Assembly: GCA_030549495.1 (NCBI GenBank) | Contig: JAUIRK010000306.1 | Location: 248,001 to 312,000, forward strand | DNA from: Nectonema munidae | Taxonomy: Eukaryota; Nematomorpha; Nectonematoida; Nectonematidae | Length of the DNA: 64,000 nucleotides | Reading direction: 5' to 3' | Part shown: in pieces, positions 10,001 to 19,212 of the stretch | Position numbering within the stretch: the first letter of the stretch is position 1 | Layout of the letters: each line of letters opens with the position of its first letter | Position numbers and translations under genes: made by a program | The notes under the pieces: generated by a model | Told to the model about the DNA's origin: nothing | Database searches by the model: none | Seen by the model: the letters and a program-made list of their open reading frames with translations, nothing else

Positions 10001-11516
10001 AGAACATCTGGTTCTATCAAACATAAGCTGGAAAAATAAATACAAAGAAGTCTTGTCTAACACACGTGTTCATCACACACGCTGATTGCTTTGAAGAGAC
10101 TGTATTGCAAGAAGTTTTCTGATTTTAAGTTTGACTCTTTCTATCTCGTTTATCATCTTTCTGTGGGTTCTTTTTTCGCTCATAGCTTTTCACTTCAAAG
10201 GCGAAATTGTAAAAAGGCTTGTGAACTAGGATAGTATGCGATCATTTTATCATCAACAACGAACTATCTTTGTGGGGAAAAGACCGCAATTTATCTGTGT
10301 TAGGCACACTAACTTCCAACAAACGCTGCTTTCCTTCCATTTTCAAGACTCAACATCTAAGAAGCTTGAGATTAGCTGAGTTCGAATCTGAAGTTCTGTA
10401 TTCAAGTTGTGCTTCACTTGTTGCCTATATTCCTAAAAATCATGCAAACGTAAAATTCAAAGTAGCCAACACTATCATGCTCTTGAGACATAAACCAGAG
10501 TCGTTGTTGTGCTATAAGGGTTTCAATTCAGGTGTTGATAAATCGATTCAGATTATGCGTTCCTATACAACATACAAAACTTAAAGACGTCGGCCGATGG
10601 TTGTATTATGTAATTATCTCGACATGGCTGCTCTTAACACCTCTGTAATAGTGTTAAGGAATAGCACCCAATTTTCAGAAGAATTTTCCCAGTGCCAGAA
10701 CAGGGTTTGTAATGAACACAAAAAAAGTGTGTGATTCTTGTTTTAAATCAATATAAATCAAATTTTTTATTTTCTTTTAAAGAACTAAACTTTTTTTTAA
10801 AAGTTTTTGGCTTTTGATAACTGCGAAGGTATTTTCTTTGCGAACTACTTTACTTCTACTAGATTTTTAGAAATTTTATGAAAAAAATTAAGTTTCTATG
10901 ATAAATTTTTTTCTTTTTCATCATTGCTATTCAGCCCTGATTGGTTCTGCTTGATAAAAAAAAATTCTTGGAGAAAAATAAGATATTTTCAAGACCTCGG
11001 CAGCTCCGCACATAGATGCTCATACGAGGGTACTAATTCATTTTTACAAAAAGATTCGTACACAAAGTAGTTCCTTCAAATAATTCTTTGAAAAAAGCAT
11101 GGAAGATTATATTTTTTTGGTTTATTTATGATTAACTCTTAAGAGCTTTTTTTTTGAAAATGTTTGCTAAACCTTCAAAACCAGAAAATACTTCTTTCAA
11201 AAGTACCATAAAAAATAGTCACTATTCGTTTTTTTCTGTTAGATCATTTATAAATAAATCCTCACATTCCATTTAAAAATTAAAATCTAACAACCCCAAA
11301 AGGGATAGATATAAATATATGAAGCCTCCTTGAATAGGCCACTGATATGCTCAATGTGAAAGGGGATAAAGGAAAAACTAACCTGTAATCAGGCTGAAAA
11401 GGCGGTGAAATGGAAAAGGCTGGAATAAGATCGTGGATAGAGTTAGCGGCTTTGATCAACTCCTTCTCTGCATTCGCTATCTTCCTCCGTACACTCCTCT
11501 TTTTCCTTCTGCCCAT
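778..11516 (-). CDS. NAA40: NAA40 (NatD), histone H4/H2A N-alpha-acetyltransferase 40, complete three-exon gene
   Basis: This gene encodes the GNAT-fold acetyltransferase that, in known animals, acetylates the N-terminal serine of histones H4 and H2A, probably co-translationally and in the nucleus. I assembled it from three minus-strand exons: 11516-11383, 7730-7485 and 1039-778. All junctions are phase 2 with GT-AG borders, and they join to 642 nt, or 213 residues plus stop (human NAA40 has about 237). Residues 1-44 are a basic N-terminus starting MGRRKKRS, like the vertebrate MGRKSSK. Residues 46-126 carry the conserved MAWGWSDRRKR and VAFSHFRF segments. Residues 137-143 (QRKGIGG) are the acetyl-CoA-binding Q/RxxGxG/A loop, followed by TVFTFNDASLRFF and a C-terminal YTILSKK. 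The start is the only methionine fitting the family N-terminus. The human C-terminal His/Cys-rich tail is absent. Introns are unusually large and filled with transposons. Confidence 0.95.
1243..1278. repeat. Dispersed repeat terminus with G-tract
   Basis: The stretch GCGCACATCCTCAAAAT is followed by a run of 14 G. The same motif plus G-run occurs at 21533-21565, and its reverse complement (AGGATGTGCGCC) at 25277-25288. This style of end, with a conserved subterminal block then poly-G, is typical of small non-autonomous hAT-like elements. No matching opposite end or target duplication was found here, so the boundaries are unknown. Confidence 0.45.
1783..2110. repeat. hAT-like repeat ends (GTCGACCCC family)
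   Basis: Positions 1783-1850 match, in inverted orientation, 38842-38930, sharing ACCCGTCGACCCCTTCATAG and the following 45 bases with few changes. The copy at 38.9 kb continues into GGGATCGGCAAACTTTTTTA in reverse complement, a typical hAT-like terminus. A second block at 2015-2100 holds similar GACCCC motifs. I infer two fragmentary copies of one non-autonomous family in this NAA40 intron. Confidence 0.4.
2300..3000. other. NAA40 intron 2 sequence, no feature recognised
   Basis: AT-rich intronic sequence. No coding segment, paired inverted repeat or RNA gene was recognised. Confidence 0.4.
3030..4310 (+). pseudogene. Decayed repeat-encoded protein of an uncharacterised invertebrate family
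   Basis: Translating the plus strand piecewise gives a series of landmarks in a fixed order: PLIIHFDGKYIKEY, TASSTGIHNRACVF, LCRHHIFEII, RERGIHFTAPEAWDG, LWYSSEHLFPLYFFS and VMNDSAERMVKLANN. I recognise this order from a protein family repeated many times in arthropod and cnidarian assemblies, with cores like HWDGK, TASNTG, CRHH, APGAMHHARWMAKA and NDxAERGVxL. The family behaves like a DNA-transposon product, but I cannot assign it to a named superfamily. The frame is broken by many stops and shifts, so the copy is dead. It lies antisense in NAA40 intron 2 and has no visible terminal repeats. Confidence 0.5.
4530..4685 (+). mobile_element. tRNA-derived SINE copy A
   Basis: The core GGGTTCGATTCCCC is a near-perfect RNA polymerase III B box, with a tRNA-like head (GAGTAGGATTGGTTAG) about 35 bases upstream. 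A body follows with TTCGATAGAAGCGGCGTAA and GCCTTCTCGATGAAAACAC. The same head-to-body order recurs at 39385-39525, which shows this is a dispersed repeat, not a single tRNA gene. No cloverleaf can be completed. The SINE family is not one I can name. Confidence 0.55.
5214..5337. mobile_element. Small piggyBac-type MITE
   Basis: The left end is TTAA followed by CCCTTTGAGAACCA, and the right end is TTGGTCCTCAAAGGG, an inverted pair with one mismatch over 14 bases. TTAA is the piggyBac target. The right TTAA has decayed (GGGAACAA). An internal palindrome, GGGTCACCAGTGACCC, is close to the left end. It has no coding capacity at 124 bp and is inserted in the 5' part of the Tigger element, so it is younger than that insertion. 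Confidence 0.6.
5569..7149 (+). pseudogene. Tigger/pogo transposase, broken
   Basis: The product would be a DDE/D transposase with an N-terminal Psq/CENP-B-like helix-turn-helix. Visible in order are KVIEMYEKNESSRKVAGAF (first helix-turn-helix), the second CENP-B-type domain (WKWFQDSTTRRVQVSGPLL), NMDETGLFYRN (first Asp), GKQSKDRITVALCAS, LLLLDNSPAH (second Asp), PPNTTSVIQPMDQGII (third Asp) and a pogo-type tail KQTTITNFFKTK before the stop at 7147-7149. Breaks are a one-base slip in an A-run near 5585, in-frame stops at 5929-5931 and 6988-6990, and frame changes near 6250 and 6340. The catalytic triad is still readable, but the gene is inactive. Confidence 0.85.
7485..7730 (-). CDS. NAA40: NAA40 exon 2
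   Basis: This exon completes an Arg codon (AG from exon 1 plus G) and encodes residues 46-126, then gives two bases of a Cys codon. The acceptor is TCTTGTTTAG just above 7730; the donor GTAC lies at 7484. It carries the family-specific WGWSDRRKR and VAFSHFRF motifs. Base composition is clearly less AT-rich than the flanking introns. Confidence 0.95.
7785..8319. other. NAA40 intron 1 sequence, nothing recognised
   Basis: No domain-bearing ORF, repeat pair or RNA gene was recognised. A minus-strand open frame at 8085-8273 has no family resemblance. Confidence 0.4.
8320..8790 (+). pseudogene. LINE reverse transcriptase fragment (RTE/CR1-like)
   Basis: Plus-strand frames give, in order, DGSLFNLWRLG, ELLFANDAVLLTHTE (the YADD/FADD box, with the first D changed to N), a conserved AETVNLFGIEVSLKK, ITIGETELKSVHQ, VSRAFGRLYKRV and KISVYKAVFLATLIYVSESW. 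That is the order seen in the palm-to-thumb half of non-LTR element reverse transcriptases of the invertebrate RTE/CR1 type. The 5' part including the endonuclease is missing, and at least three frame changes are present. It is a dead 5'-truncated copy in NAA40 intron 1. Confidence 0.75.
9060..9813 (-). pseudogene. MULE (Mutator-like) transposase fragment with FLYWCH-adjacent region
   Basis: On the minus strand, STIVCSVEHSHESSEDRVH, AKAKNLMEENATANRDNPG, VTLPLDVRAALRN and LPKEPESLQSLYFPE match the linker after the FLYWCH zinc finger in invertebrate MULE proteins. Below about 9440 the sequence WFMDGTFSVAPKLFNQ is the start of the MULE transposase core (D-G-T-F). The frame changes several times after that. 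The N-terminal cysteines of the FLYWCH finger are not seen. It lies in NAA40 intron 1. Confidence 0.7.
10230..10680 (+). pseudogene. piggyBac transposase C-terminal fragment
   Basis: The plus strand reads VAYIPKNHANVKFKVANTI, LCYKGFNSGVDKSIQIMRSY and RRRPMVVLCNYLDMAALN, the late part of the piggyBac core (KGGVDxxDQM, then RRWPxxVFYNxLDxAxxN), with the third acidic residue in GVD. A stop lies between SYTTYKT and RRRP. The first two catalytic Asp regions are not present. It is a dead fragment in NAA40 intron 1. Confidence 0.7.
11383..11516 (-). CDS. NAA40: NAA40 exon 1
   Basis: This exon encodes residues 1-44 and the first two bases of codon 45. It opens with ATGGGCAGAAGG (Met-Gly plus basic residues) and ends at AG before a consensus GTTAGT donor at 11382. 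The minus strand reads TTTCAG a few bases before the ATG, so a 5' non-coding exon may exist further up; that part is inference. Confidence 0.93.
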
Positions 11517-11519
11517 TTA

Positions 11520-12055
11520 TGCTGAAATTGATCAGATAGTTGAGAAGATTATTGCACTTTTTGAAATCTAATGACATATACTACACCTTCTTTACCTAGA
11601 CTGCAGCGCATACTACTAGCAACCGCAAAATACTCGGTTCCATATAATTTTTTGCAACATATGTTATGTGATTCAGAACAACATATTTGAACATAAGAAT
11701 CTGACTTATTGGAAGAAGTTTTTAACTCAACCCATTTTAGACCAATATTCAAAAGGGAAACGCAGTCGAACCCTTATTTTTAATGAAATAAATAAGAATT
11801 ACTAAAGTCGACTGCTTTGTTTCGTCGTAAATGGCTTAATAGAAAACTTGTTTTTTGTACTAAAAGATTCTTTTTATGCTCATTATTAAATAATTAAAAT
11901 TCTTTAGTTTTGAAAAGAAAAAGAATTTAATGGAAAAATGTACTAGTTTGAAAATATAAATAATACACCAAAGAGCTAAGAGATTAATTATATATTTAAT
12001 AATATTAAAAGGACGAAACACTTCTATCTTGCCATAAAAGTTTATTTATCATTGA
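11520..12055. other. Region upstream of NAA40, no gene seen
   Basis: This is the likely promoter and 5' side of NAA40. No clear TATA box, CpG-rich block or conserved motif stands out, and no ORF with a known domain was found. Confidence 0.4.
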
Positions 12056-12059
12056 AATA

Positions 12060-12330
12060 CTACTTCAACCAGGCTACGGAGTCAGCGGTCGTAGATTTTA
12101 AATGGAAAAGAGTTAGAGTCGGAGTCAGTATCTGATAAAATTCAGTAGGTATTTCAATTTTTTGAAAAAATAAAAATTTCGTTTCATTTTTGTAAAGATA
12201 CGGAGTGGCGCTTCTTAATCGGATCCGAAAGTAAAAGTTGGTTTTAAATATTTTAAAATTTTGATTTAGAGTCGTTGTCGGATATTTGAGAGTATTTCTT
12301 GTCACAGTTGGATATTTTCCATTAGGGAAA
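12060..12330. repeat. Dispersed 'gagtcggagtc' repeat
   Basis: The strand is rich in GGAGTC/GAGTCGG words (for example GAGTTAGAGTCGGAGTCAG). A related patch occurs at 19610-19880 (CACCGACTCCGAC, AGTCGGAGTCTGAG). The two look like copies of one degenerate family. No ends could be fixed. Confidence 0.35.
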
Positions 12331-12654
12331 GGAGAGAAAGAATAAAGAAAGATGAAGAAAAAAAGATGTAGTGTATTATCGTTCGATCGCAGTGTACCAA
12401 CTTCATTATGAAATGATATTTTTACTCTTTATGGACATAAAATATTTTTCACTTTACTAACCAAAAATTTCATAAAAATAAGGAAAAGTCAAAATCGATA
12501 CAAAATAGGTGTTCGCGGTTCTTTTGCCCTTATTGAGAAAAAAATATTGATTTTTGTCAAGTCTTGGATGATAACATCATTTGAAATAAAGTGGTCAAAA
12601 ATAGATTAATTACTTATCTCAAGACTAAACGATGAAAGTTGCGTGCTTAAAAAA

Positions 12655-12745
12655 TGATACTGGGCAGAAGATGGGAATGTGACGATCTGGAATCAAACCT
12701 CGGACTACTGAATGGAGACCCCATGCTTCTTCTAATGGTGATCGC
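12655..12745 (-). repeat. Possible tRNA-like SINE head
   Basis: On the minus strand, GAGGTTTGATTCCAGATC resembles a B box with one change, downstream of GGTCTCCATTCAGTAGTCC. No cloverleaf can be completed and no second copy was found in the window, so the SINE reading is weak. Confidence 0.25.
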
Positions 12746-12996
12746 CCAAATGTATAATGTAATAATACATGAACATTGAAAAAGTGAAAAAAATTGATAA
12801 AATTAGTTAACTAATTCAGCAAAGGCGCTAAATGGCGAAAGTTGTGGATAAATTCAGTTATGCTGAAGAAGTAATTTGCTGAATTTTGGAATGTAAAGCG
12901 AATATTTTTAAAGTGTGGCAAAAATAAAACAAAAGTGTCAATTAAATTCGTAAAAATGGGCGAATTAACACATTTTGCGGTATTGTTCCTATAGAG

Positions 12997-14170
12997 CAGT
13001 GGTTTCCATCTTTTTTGAACAACGCCCTCTTTTTGCTTATTAAATAAAAAATAATTGAAGTGTAATAATTATATTATTCATTATATTTGCAATTAATTTT
13101 TTTAATATGCATGCACAAAAGTAAATTACAACGTCTATGAAAAATATCATTGAAGAAAAAAATCAATGTTTTTAGGACTTAAATATTATGACAAGAGTGG
13201 GATTGGTGTTGTTGTTTAGTTTTCATTTTAGGCCTCAAGAATTTTCTTTTCTTCAACTCAGCATTAGTCCAGGAAATAGTTAGTAAAACTACCAATTTAC
13301 TTTGTGCGTTGTTGCATTCTTAATTCTTTTCATATCATATATTTATATTTGTGCTTATTTTATTTATCATTTTTTTCCACATGAATTCTAATAATTTTGT
13401 TGACTCATTAAACTTTCTACGTTCTTTACAAAACTCATTTAACCGTAAAATTATAAATTTACCTAAGAAAAAGTTTTCGTTCTTATTTAAATATAAAATT
13501 AAAAAATTAACGAACTACAAAATCGCTTTCACTATAGATTATTCCTGTACCAAGAATGTTTGAAAATGATTTTGCCAAGAATGAAGTCTTTCACTTTGGT
13601 CTTATAAGTATCTTTCCTTCAACCTTTATTTATATTTGCTCTTCATAACCTTTATTTATGTTTGAACCTCATTTAATAAATTCAAACATGATTTATTTAT
13701 CTACTCAATAACTTTACTTCAGATATCTCAAGCTATTATGTTAACAGTTGATATTATTTTCTACTCAACTACTTATCATACATATTTAAATACATCATGT
13801 TTATTTTTTTGACATTTTTTTTCCTTTCTATTTTTATTAATTGTAAATTGATCCATTCACTACAGAACCTTGGTTTTGACTTAATAATAAATTGAAATTG
13901 AAGCTTTAAAAAAAATCCAGGAAGAAAGTGAACAACGCATCGCTTTGAACATCACGTCGATTTCGTTGTTTGTTTTAAATACAACAAGGCTGGGAAAACG
14001 TACTCACAAAGATGGGTCGACAAATAAAGAATCAACAATCGGAGAGCCTGTTCTCCATGTTTTGGGTAAATAGAATGATACCAAGAGATAGTCGTCCAAT
14101 GAATCAACATCAATATTGAACGCGTTTCGTGTCAGTTTGCAAGTAACTTTATCCATGAATCATATGGAAG
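12997..14170 (-). mobile_element. hAT element, 3' part, with a LINE-like tail inside
   Basis: The sequence CAGTGGTTTCCATCTTTTTT at 12997 is a typical hAT terminus pointing right. On the minus strand at about 13930-14170, the reading FPALLYLKQTTKS, with its upstream context, resembles the CEKGFSALxxLKNKYRNR tail of hAT transposases. Between them, 13600-13905 ends in ACCTTGGTTTTGACTT and AATAAATTGAAATTGAAG, which looks like the 3' UTR of a Jockey/CR1-type LINE. No 5' terminus or 8-bp duplication was found. Both readings are low-resolution. Confidence 0.35.
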
Positions 14171-14819
14171 ATAAAATTCTTCATAAAGCGAATCAAAATA
14201 TCAAGATTTCTTTCTTCATATCTCCACTTTATTGTTCTAAGTTATTGACTTCTCCGATTTAACCCTTTTTTGACTGATAATAACTAAACCTTTTATATCA
14301 TTTAAGACAATAGTTGGACTTTTTTTATAACATCATTTGTAGTTTAAACTATCAAAATATAATTTTTACAAAAATTTTCAACTTATTAAATTTTTATTAG
14401 AAAAAACAGCTGTATCATATATGAATCACTGGTCAAATATGGGTACATTTTTCAAAAATATTGAATGTAGAAGTTTCATTTAATTTATGAAAACTAATTT
14501 TAACATTTTTTTAAAACCAGTCTTCACAATATTTGTCTTCACTTTTTTTGGTATAAAGTATTTACAAAGTTGAAGTTAAAATGACACTTAAACAGTTTAT
14601 TATATATGTATATCATTTTGTATGAAATTCTATGAAGCACTCCACATGAACGCCAACTTTAGATTTCTTACACATAGTTTGTGTCATAGTATGATAAAGA
14701 CTAGATCTGAGTCTCTTTTATTCATCCGTGTAGCAAGCAAAATTATCTTCTTTATCCGGCCTCACTTCATCTATTGGGTCAACACTTTTTGTCTAGCCAA
14801 ATCTTAACAAATAACTTCA

Positions 14820-15950
14820 ACAAGCGCTCTTCTGAAATCCAAATCATCCATCTTCTGATTCGGAGTCAATCTGTATATTTGCCGAGCTTGCGAAACTGTC
14901 ATTTATCAAGTGACTCAATATAGGCCAATACCAGTTTTCCCTCTAATCGGTATTGCATACTGAGCGATGATTTGATCCATTCGATCAATCCATTGCATCT
15001 GATTGCTGTATATGTTGAAGATATTTAGCTGTGAGACCAAAATCTTCCTTTTTTCTTTACGAGTACCTTGCAACTTGTGATAGAATCTCATCTGTGCAAG
15101 AATTCGATATTACCAGTATTGACTTATTGTCATACCACTGACAAATGTTGACTCCATCAACTAGTTTGATGAAAGCCTCTTTTCTTTTCTTTCAAGTTTT
15201 TTCCTTTTAAAGAAGGAAAGTTTTTTGTCCGATTTTGGCGAATAGTGCGAGTTACTTTTCTTCTCATGTTAAGCATTTCATGAACTAAATCAGCGGAGGA
15301 AAAAAATTATCACAAAGTGATATTTATTTGGGCACAGTTCGTTTAATTTATTTGAAAAATTGAGAACCACTGACCCTCCTAAACCAAATCTTTCTTTTGC
15401 TTGATTTTGGGTATTTTTTCTTTGGTACAAATCAAACTGAACGCAATATCCTGGAGCAATACAATGGGACCATTGTTTATATCCAAAGTGTATTGATTTC
15501 CTTTGAGAAATTGCTTTGTTGATTGTCCTCTAAAGTACTCTATCATTGTTTCATTGATGCAATGGAATTCAGATGAAGGTGCACAATTTAGGAAATTTGA
15601 ATTCAGATATTCAATTAGAGGACGAACTTTGATAAAGAGATCGTTTTTAGGAAGAGATGTTATCACTTACGTGTAAATATTTTATTATCTCTTCAAAACG
15701 TTTACAACGCAATGATGAGTAAACCAGAGAATTATTGCAGTCTTCTTTTTATCCCAATAAAGTCTCGAACGTGGTAGAGAATTATAGCTTGAACATATAA
15801 AAATTCCCATTAAGCATAGCATTTCATCACGATACCGATTCAGAGAAAAGTTTTTCTGTAAAGCATACTTGTTTGATATCTCTGCAAACATATCTATGAT
15901 TTCGATGTTCACAAATAAAGCAAAAATGTCAAAAATTTGAAGATTCAATT
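14820..15950 (-). pseudogene. piggyBac transposase, broken
   Basis: Reading the minus strand downward, FALFVNIEIIDMFAEISNKY and YNSLPRSRLYWDKKK are N-terminal piggyBac core; CINETMIEYFRGQSTKQF holds the first catalytic region, with Asp replaced by Asn; GGSVVLNFSNKL and NFFSSADLV cover the second; ICQWYDNKSV and WYWPILSHLI are C-terminal. All standard blocks occur in order over about 1.1 kb, in at least four frames. No TTAA-flanked terminus was found. Confidence 0.75.
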
Positions 15951-16099
15951 GGGATTAGTCAAAATTGTCTGATTTGCATGAACTAAAAGGGGTTTATTAA
16001 CTAGTTAACATGCAAAACTAAAATTTTCAACCAATTAACCATCTTTTAATTAATTAATAGTTGAGCTATTGAGTGTATATTTTATTTTGATTATCATCA

Positions 16100-17140
16100 A
16101 ATAAAAGTGCTCCTTATACGAAATGTTGCGGGGCATCTCGAGACTGCGCACAAAGACAAATGGCAAGATTTTTAAAAAATTTAGCTAATCATTTTCATTG
16201 GTGGCTGTAATGCTTTCAACAAAAGTGTCCACAATAGCTAAGTGTTATTCCTATGAACAACGCATCAATATCTTGATGAAATGGCAGCTGATGTTGAAAT
16301 CCAATTAATCTCGCAATTATGGGCTGAAGAATCATCTTTACCGGATAATTCTGCCTTTTTGATACAATTTCTGATGTTTCTGGTGCGTGTCATGAATGGC
16401 TTTTGACTTTGAAACTAACAACGGACACCAAAAATGAACCGATTTAAAAAAATTTGAGGTCTACTTAGAGGAGAACATTCAGATTTTGGCTTGAGCGACA
16501 GATAGTGCTGCTGCTATAATCGGAAGGTATCGGGGATTTATAGCTTATTTGAAAGAACATATTCTTGATCTTATTTCTGTACACTGCGTTGTTCACCGAC
16601 AACGCCAGATTGCCAAACACATAACAGGATGTATACATAAAACATTTTTGAATGTTAACAAGGCTGACAACTAAATAAAAAATTGCACAAAATTATTTTT
16701 TTCTGCAACTATGTGTAAAGAACAGTAAGGAATTTGATTTGTGTGGACACGGAACTTTGGGAGAGAAACTTGCTGAAGCAAGGAATGATATTTCCTATTT
16801 GTCAGATATATTTAAAAGGCTAAATGTCCTTAACAAGGAACTCCAAGAAAATGACTCACTCTATTGGGAAAATAAAGTTGTTTTGGATAAATCTTGGAGG
16901 ATTATATCCATGAATTGCTTGAAAGTGAGTCTATGGTGATCATTTGATTCAGTTTCATGATGATATGAAAACTTCTCTAGTCTACTCAAAGTAAGAATGC
17001 ATCACAATTTGTGAATCAGTTTATTTTTGATGCATCTAAAGTTGATGTTGCTCCACAAGAAAGTTTTATTGAACTTCTAAGTAACACAGCAATTTTAACA
17101 AGGTTCAGGCATGGAGGATACTAGAATAATAATAATAGCT
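16100..17140 (+). pseudogene. hAT transposase with BED finger (ZBED/SCAND3-like), broken
   Basis: The plus strand carries AGHLETAHKDKWQ (end of a BED zinc finger), then AADVEIQLISQLWAEESSLP, ATDSAAAIIGRYRGFIAYLK, DLISVHCVVHRQRQIAKHI, KVRW-type remnants and EARNDISYLSDIFKRLN. This is the block order of the hAT family that also gave vertebrate ZBED and SCAND3 genes (TDGAPAMIGRYRGFIA, VHCVIHRQHLVAKNL, DIAYLSDIFEKLN). Stops and shifts interrupt it throughout, and the C-terminal dimerisation block is not found. Confidence 0.75.
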
Positions 17141-17949
17141 TTTACTCGCTTATCCCACATCCATTATAATTAAATCTGATTTCATTTGGGTGATGTATCT
17201 CCTTTAAAAGAGTCAAAATTGACTTGACGTAGAAAAAGAGGCGATTTAAACCTCACTCTTACGGTTTTCAAACCAGACATTAACAAATTGACAATCTTGC
17301 ACCAGTCATAGGATCCCATTGAAATAATACTTTTCGTTTTGTGAATGTAAATAAAATAATTTATTCAAATTAATTTATTTATCTAAATAGTTAATTTTAT
17401 TATTTTTCTTCATTTAAAAAGATTAATCATCGTTACAAACTCTTTATTCTTACTTGTCTAGATATATTAGGTTGAGGGAGGGGCCTAATCGATGTGGGGG
17501 GGAGGGGGGGGGGGGGGGGATAAGAACTGAATTTAGCAGGTGAACTATAGAGAACTTGTATTAGATTTATGGAGGTCATGACAAAAATAAAGTTGATAAA
17601 TACTGAGGTCAATACGAACTAACTTGCTACAAATTACTACAAAACCTAATAACAAAACCGCTTCTTTTTACAAACTTTGAAGCCAATAAATGAAAAAGAA
17701 AGTAAAAAGTTTTATTTTTCTTTTTGGCGTTTGTTGGTAAATATAAAATTTCTTAATTTTATCACACATAAGTATTTCAACAAGCGACATATAAGTGACA
17801 CTTTTGAAGTTGAACACTCATCAATCTTCTTTCATACTTCAAAGATTATACGCCGAAACCGATCGGGAAATATAATTTTTACAATAAATTTAAAATTAGC
17901 GGGAATAAATCATTTAATTCAACAAATTTATTTTTTAAAAGATAGACAT
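17141..17949. other. Spacer downstream of OSGEPL1 with a G-tract
   Basis: AT-rich apart from a G-rich run at 17495-17519. No ORF with a known domain. A minus-strand AATAAA at 17932-17927, 18 bases after the OSGEPL1 stop, is the probable polyadenylation signal, implying a very short 3' UTR. The plus-strand open frame at 17677-18030 overlaps the 3' end of OSGEPL1 and shows no family. Confidence 0.45.
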
Positions 17950-19212
17950 TTAACAAGTGAGAAGTTTGCTCATAGATTCTCTCTTGGCATTCAAAGAAGT
18001 GTAATACTTTTTGAACGTTTTACGCGTTAGTCTTTGAGAATGTATAACGTCCCTAAAACATCTGCCAATGGGCATTTTTTGGTGAATTTGAATATCGTGT
18101 TCTTTTGTGGCCGATAACTCCAATCCTATTTCTTTGATATTTTCAAGAGCATTCCATGCAATCATCACTGCATTGTCTGTGCACAGCTCTGCAGGAGGTA
18201 CATACAGAGTGTAGCCCCATTTGGAGCACAGGTTATGCAGGCAGGAAGTAAGGTATGAATTAGATGCCACACCTCCTGACGCAACAAATACAGAAGCAGT
18301 TTTTCCTTTCTCTATAATATCATTCGTAGTGAAATAAAAAGCCGTTGCTGTCCTGTCAATTATGTGTTGAGCACAAACGTATTGAAAGGAAGCGGCAATA
18401 TCTCCTAAAAATGTTTCATCTTGATTTGCATTAACTTGTTCACGTGATGATTCTGAAATTTGGCTTTCAAAGAAGGAATTAATGCCACTGAAAGAGAAAT
18501 CACAATTTAGAGATTTTAAGCTGAAAGGAAGGCTAATTTGTTTACTGAATTTGAAAGGATCGCCATTCTTTGCCATTTCTTCGATCGCTTTTCCGCCATG
18601 AACTGAAGCAAATTTAGGAAGATTGGTCAACCGTAGTTCTCTCGCAATCTTATCAAATGCATCGCCGGGTGCAATATCCAGAGTGGTGCCAAGCAGAACA
18701 AAGTCAAGGGCACTTTCAACAAAAGTGAGCAAGCAATGTCCGCCTGACATCAAGAGGCAGAGAAAGGGAAAGAGAATGCTTTTGTTGGAAAAGCGAGGCG
18801 TGAGGGCGTGTGCTCGCATATGATGAATTGGAATGATCGGCTTCTCAAACTTGCGGCCCATTGAGCAGGCCTTTTCAACGCCAACCTTCAGGCAGCCATA
18901 CAAGCCGGGGCAAGTCGATACAGAGAACACATCCACCAAATTGGGAGTGATGTTCGCTTGCTGAAAGGCCCTTCCAACAACACTGTCTATTCTGTCGCGA
19001 TGTAGGAGAGAAGCGACTTTAGGAATGATGCCACCCGTTTTTTGATGCTCGCTAATTTGGGATTCCCTCACGTGACTGAGAACTTTACCCGAAGACTCCA
19101 TCAAGCAGACAGCGGTGTCGTCACAGCTGCTTTCTATTCCCATTAAGATGTAATTTCTTTTCAAAGGTATTGCATGCGCGCCTTTTAGTTTTAACATAGA
19201 ACAGCGTAGCAT
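17950..19212 (-). CDS. OSGEPL1: OSGEPL1, mitochondrial tRNA N6-adenosine threonylcarbamoyltransferase
   Basis: This protein transfers the threonylcarbamoyl group from TC-AMP to A37 of ANN-decoding mitochondrial tRNAs, making t6A (Qri7/TsaD/Kae1 family). The frame is intact, 420 residues (human 414), with no intron. Residues 25-35 (GIESSCDDTAV) are the ASKHA phosphate loop. HMRAH at 131-135 gives the two metal-binding His residues. SGGHC at 156-160, DIAPGDAFDKIAR at 179-191, SGGVASN at 312-318 and CTDNAVMIAWN at 344-354 (with the metal-ligand Asp346) are all present. The first 20 residues have Arg/Lys/His but no acidic residue, fitting a mitochondrial presequence; Met24 right before the core is an alternative start for an untargeted form. 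Codon use and GC are clearly higher than in the flanks. No neighbour suggests co-regulation. Confidence 0.96.
   Translation of the reverse strand: MLRCSMLKLKGAHAIPLKRNYILMGIESSCDDTAVCLMESSGKVLSHVRESQISEHQKTGGIIPKVASLLHRDRIDSVVGRAFQQANITPNLVDVFSVSTCPGLYGCLKVGVEKACSMGRKFEKPIIPIHHMRAHALTPRFSNKSILFPFLCLLMSGGHCLLTFVESALDFVLLGTTLDIAPGDAFDKIARELRLTNLPKFASVHGGKAIEEMAKNGDPFKFSKQISLPFSLKSLNCDFSFSGINSFFESQISESSREQVNANQDETFLGDIAASFQYVCAQHIIDRTATAFYFTTNDIIEKGKTASVFVASGGVASNSYLTSCLHNLCSKWGYTLYVPPAELCTDNAVMIAWNALENIKEIGLELSATKEHDIQIHQKMPIGRCFRDVIHSQRLTRKTFKKYYTSLNAKRESMSKLLTC

Noticed and set aside
15361-15374. TGAGAACCACTG looks like a hAT terminus pairing with CAGTGGTTTCCA at 12997
   Set aside because: On the minus strand these bases encode GGSVVL of the piggyBac transposase and the frame runs through them, so the match is accidental.
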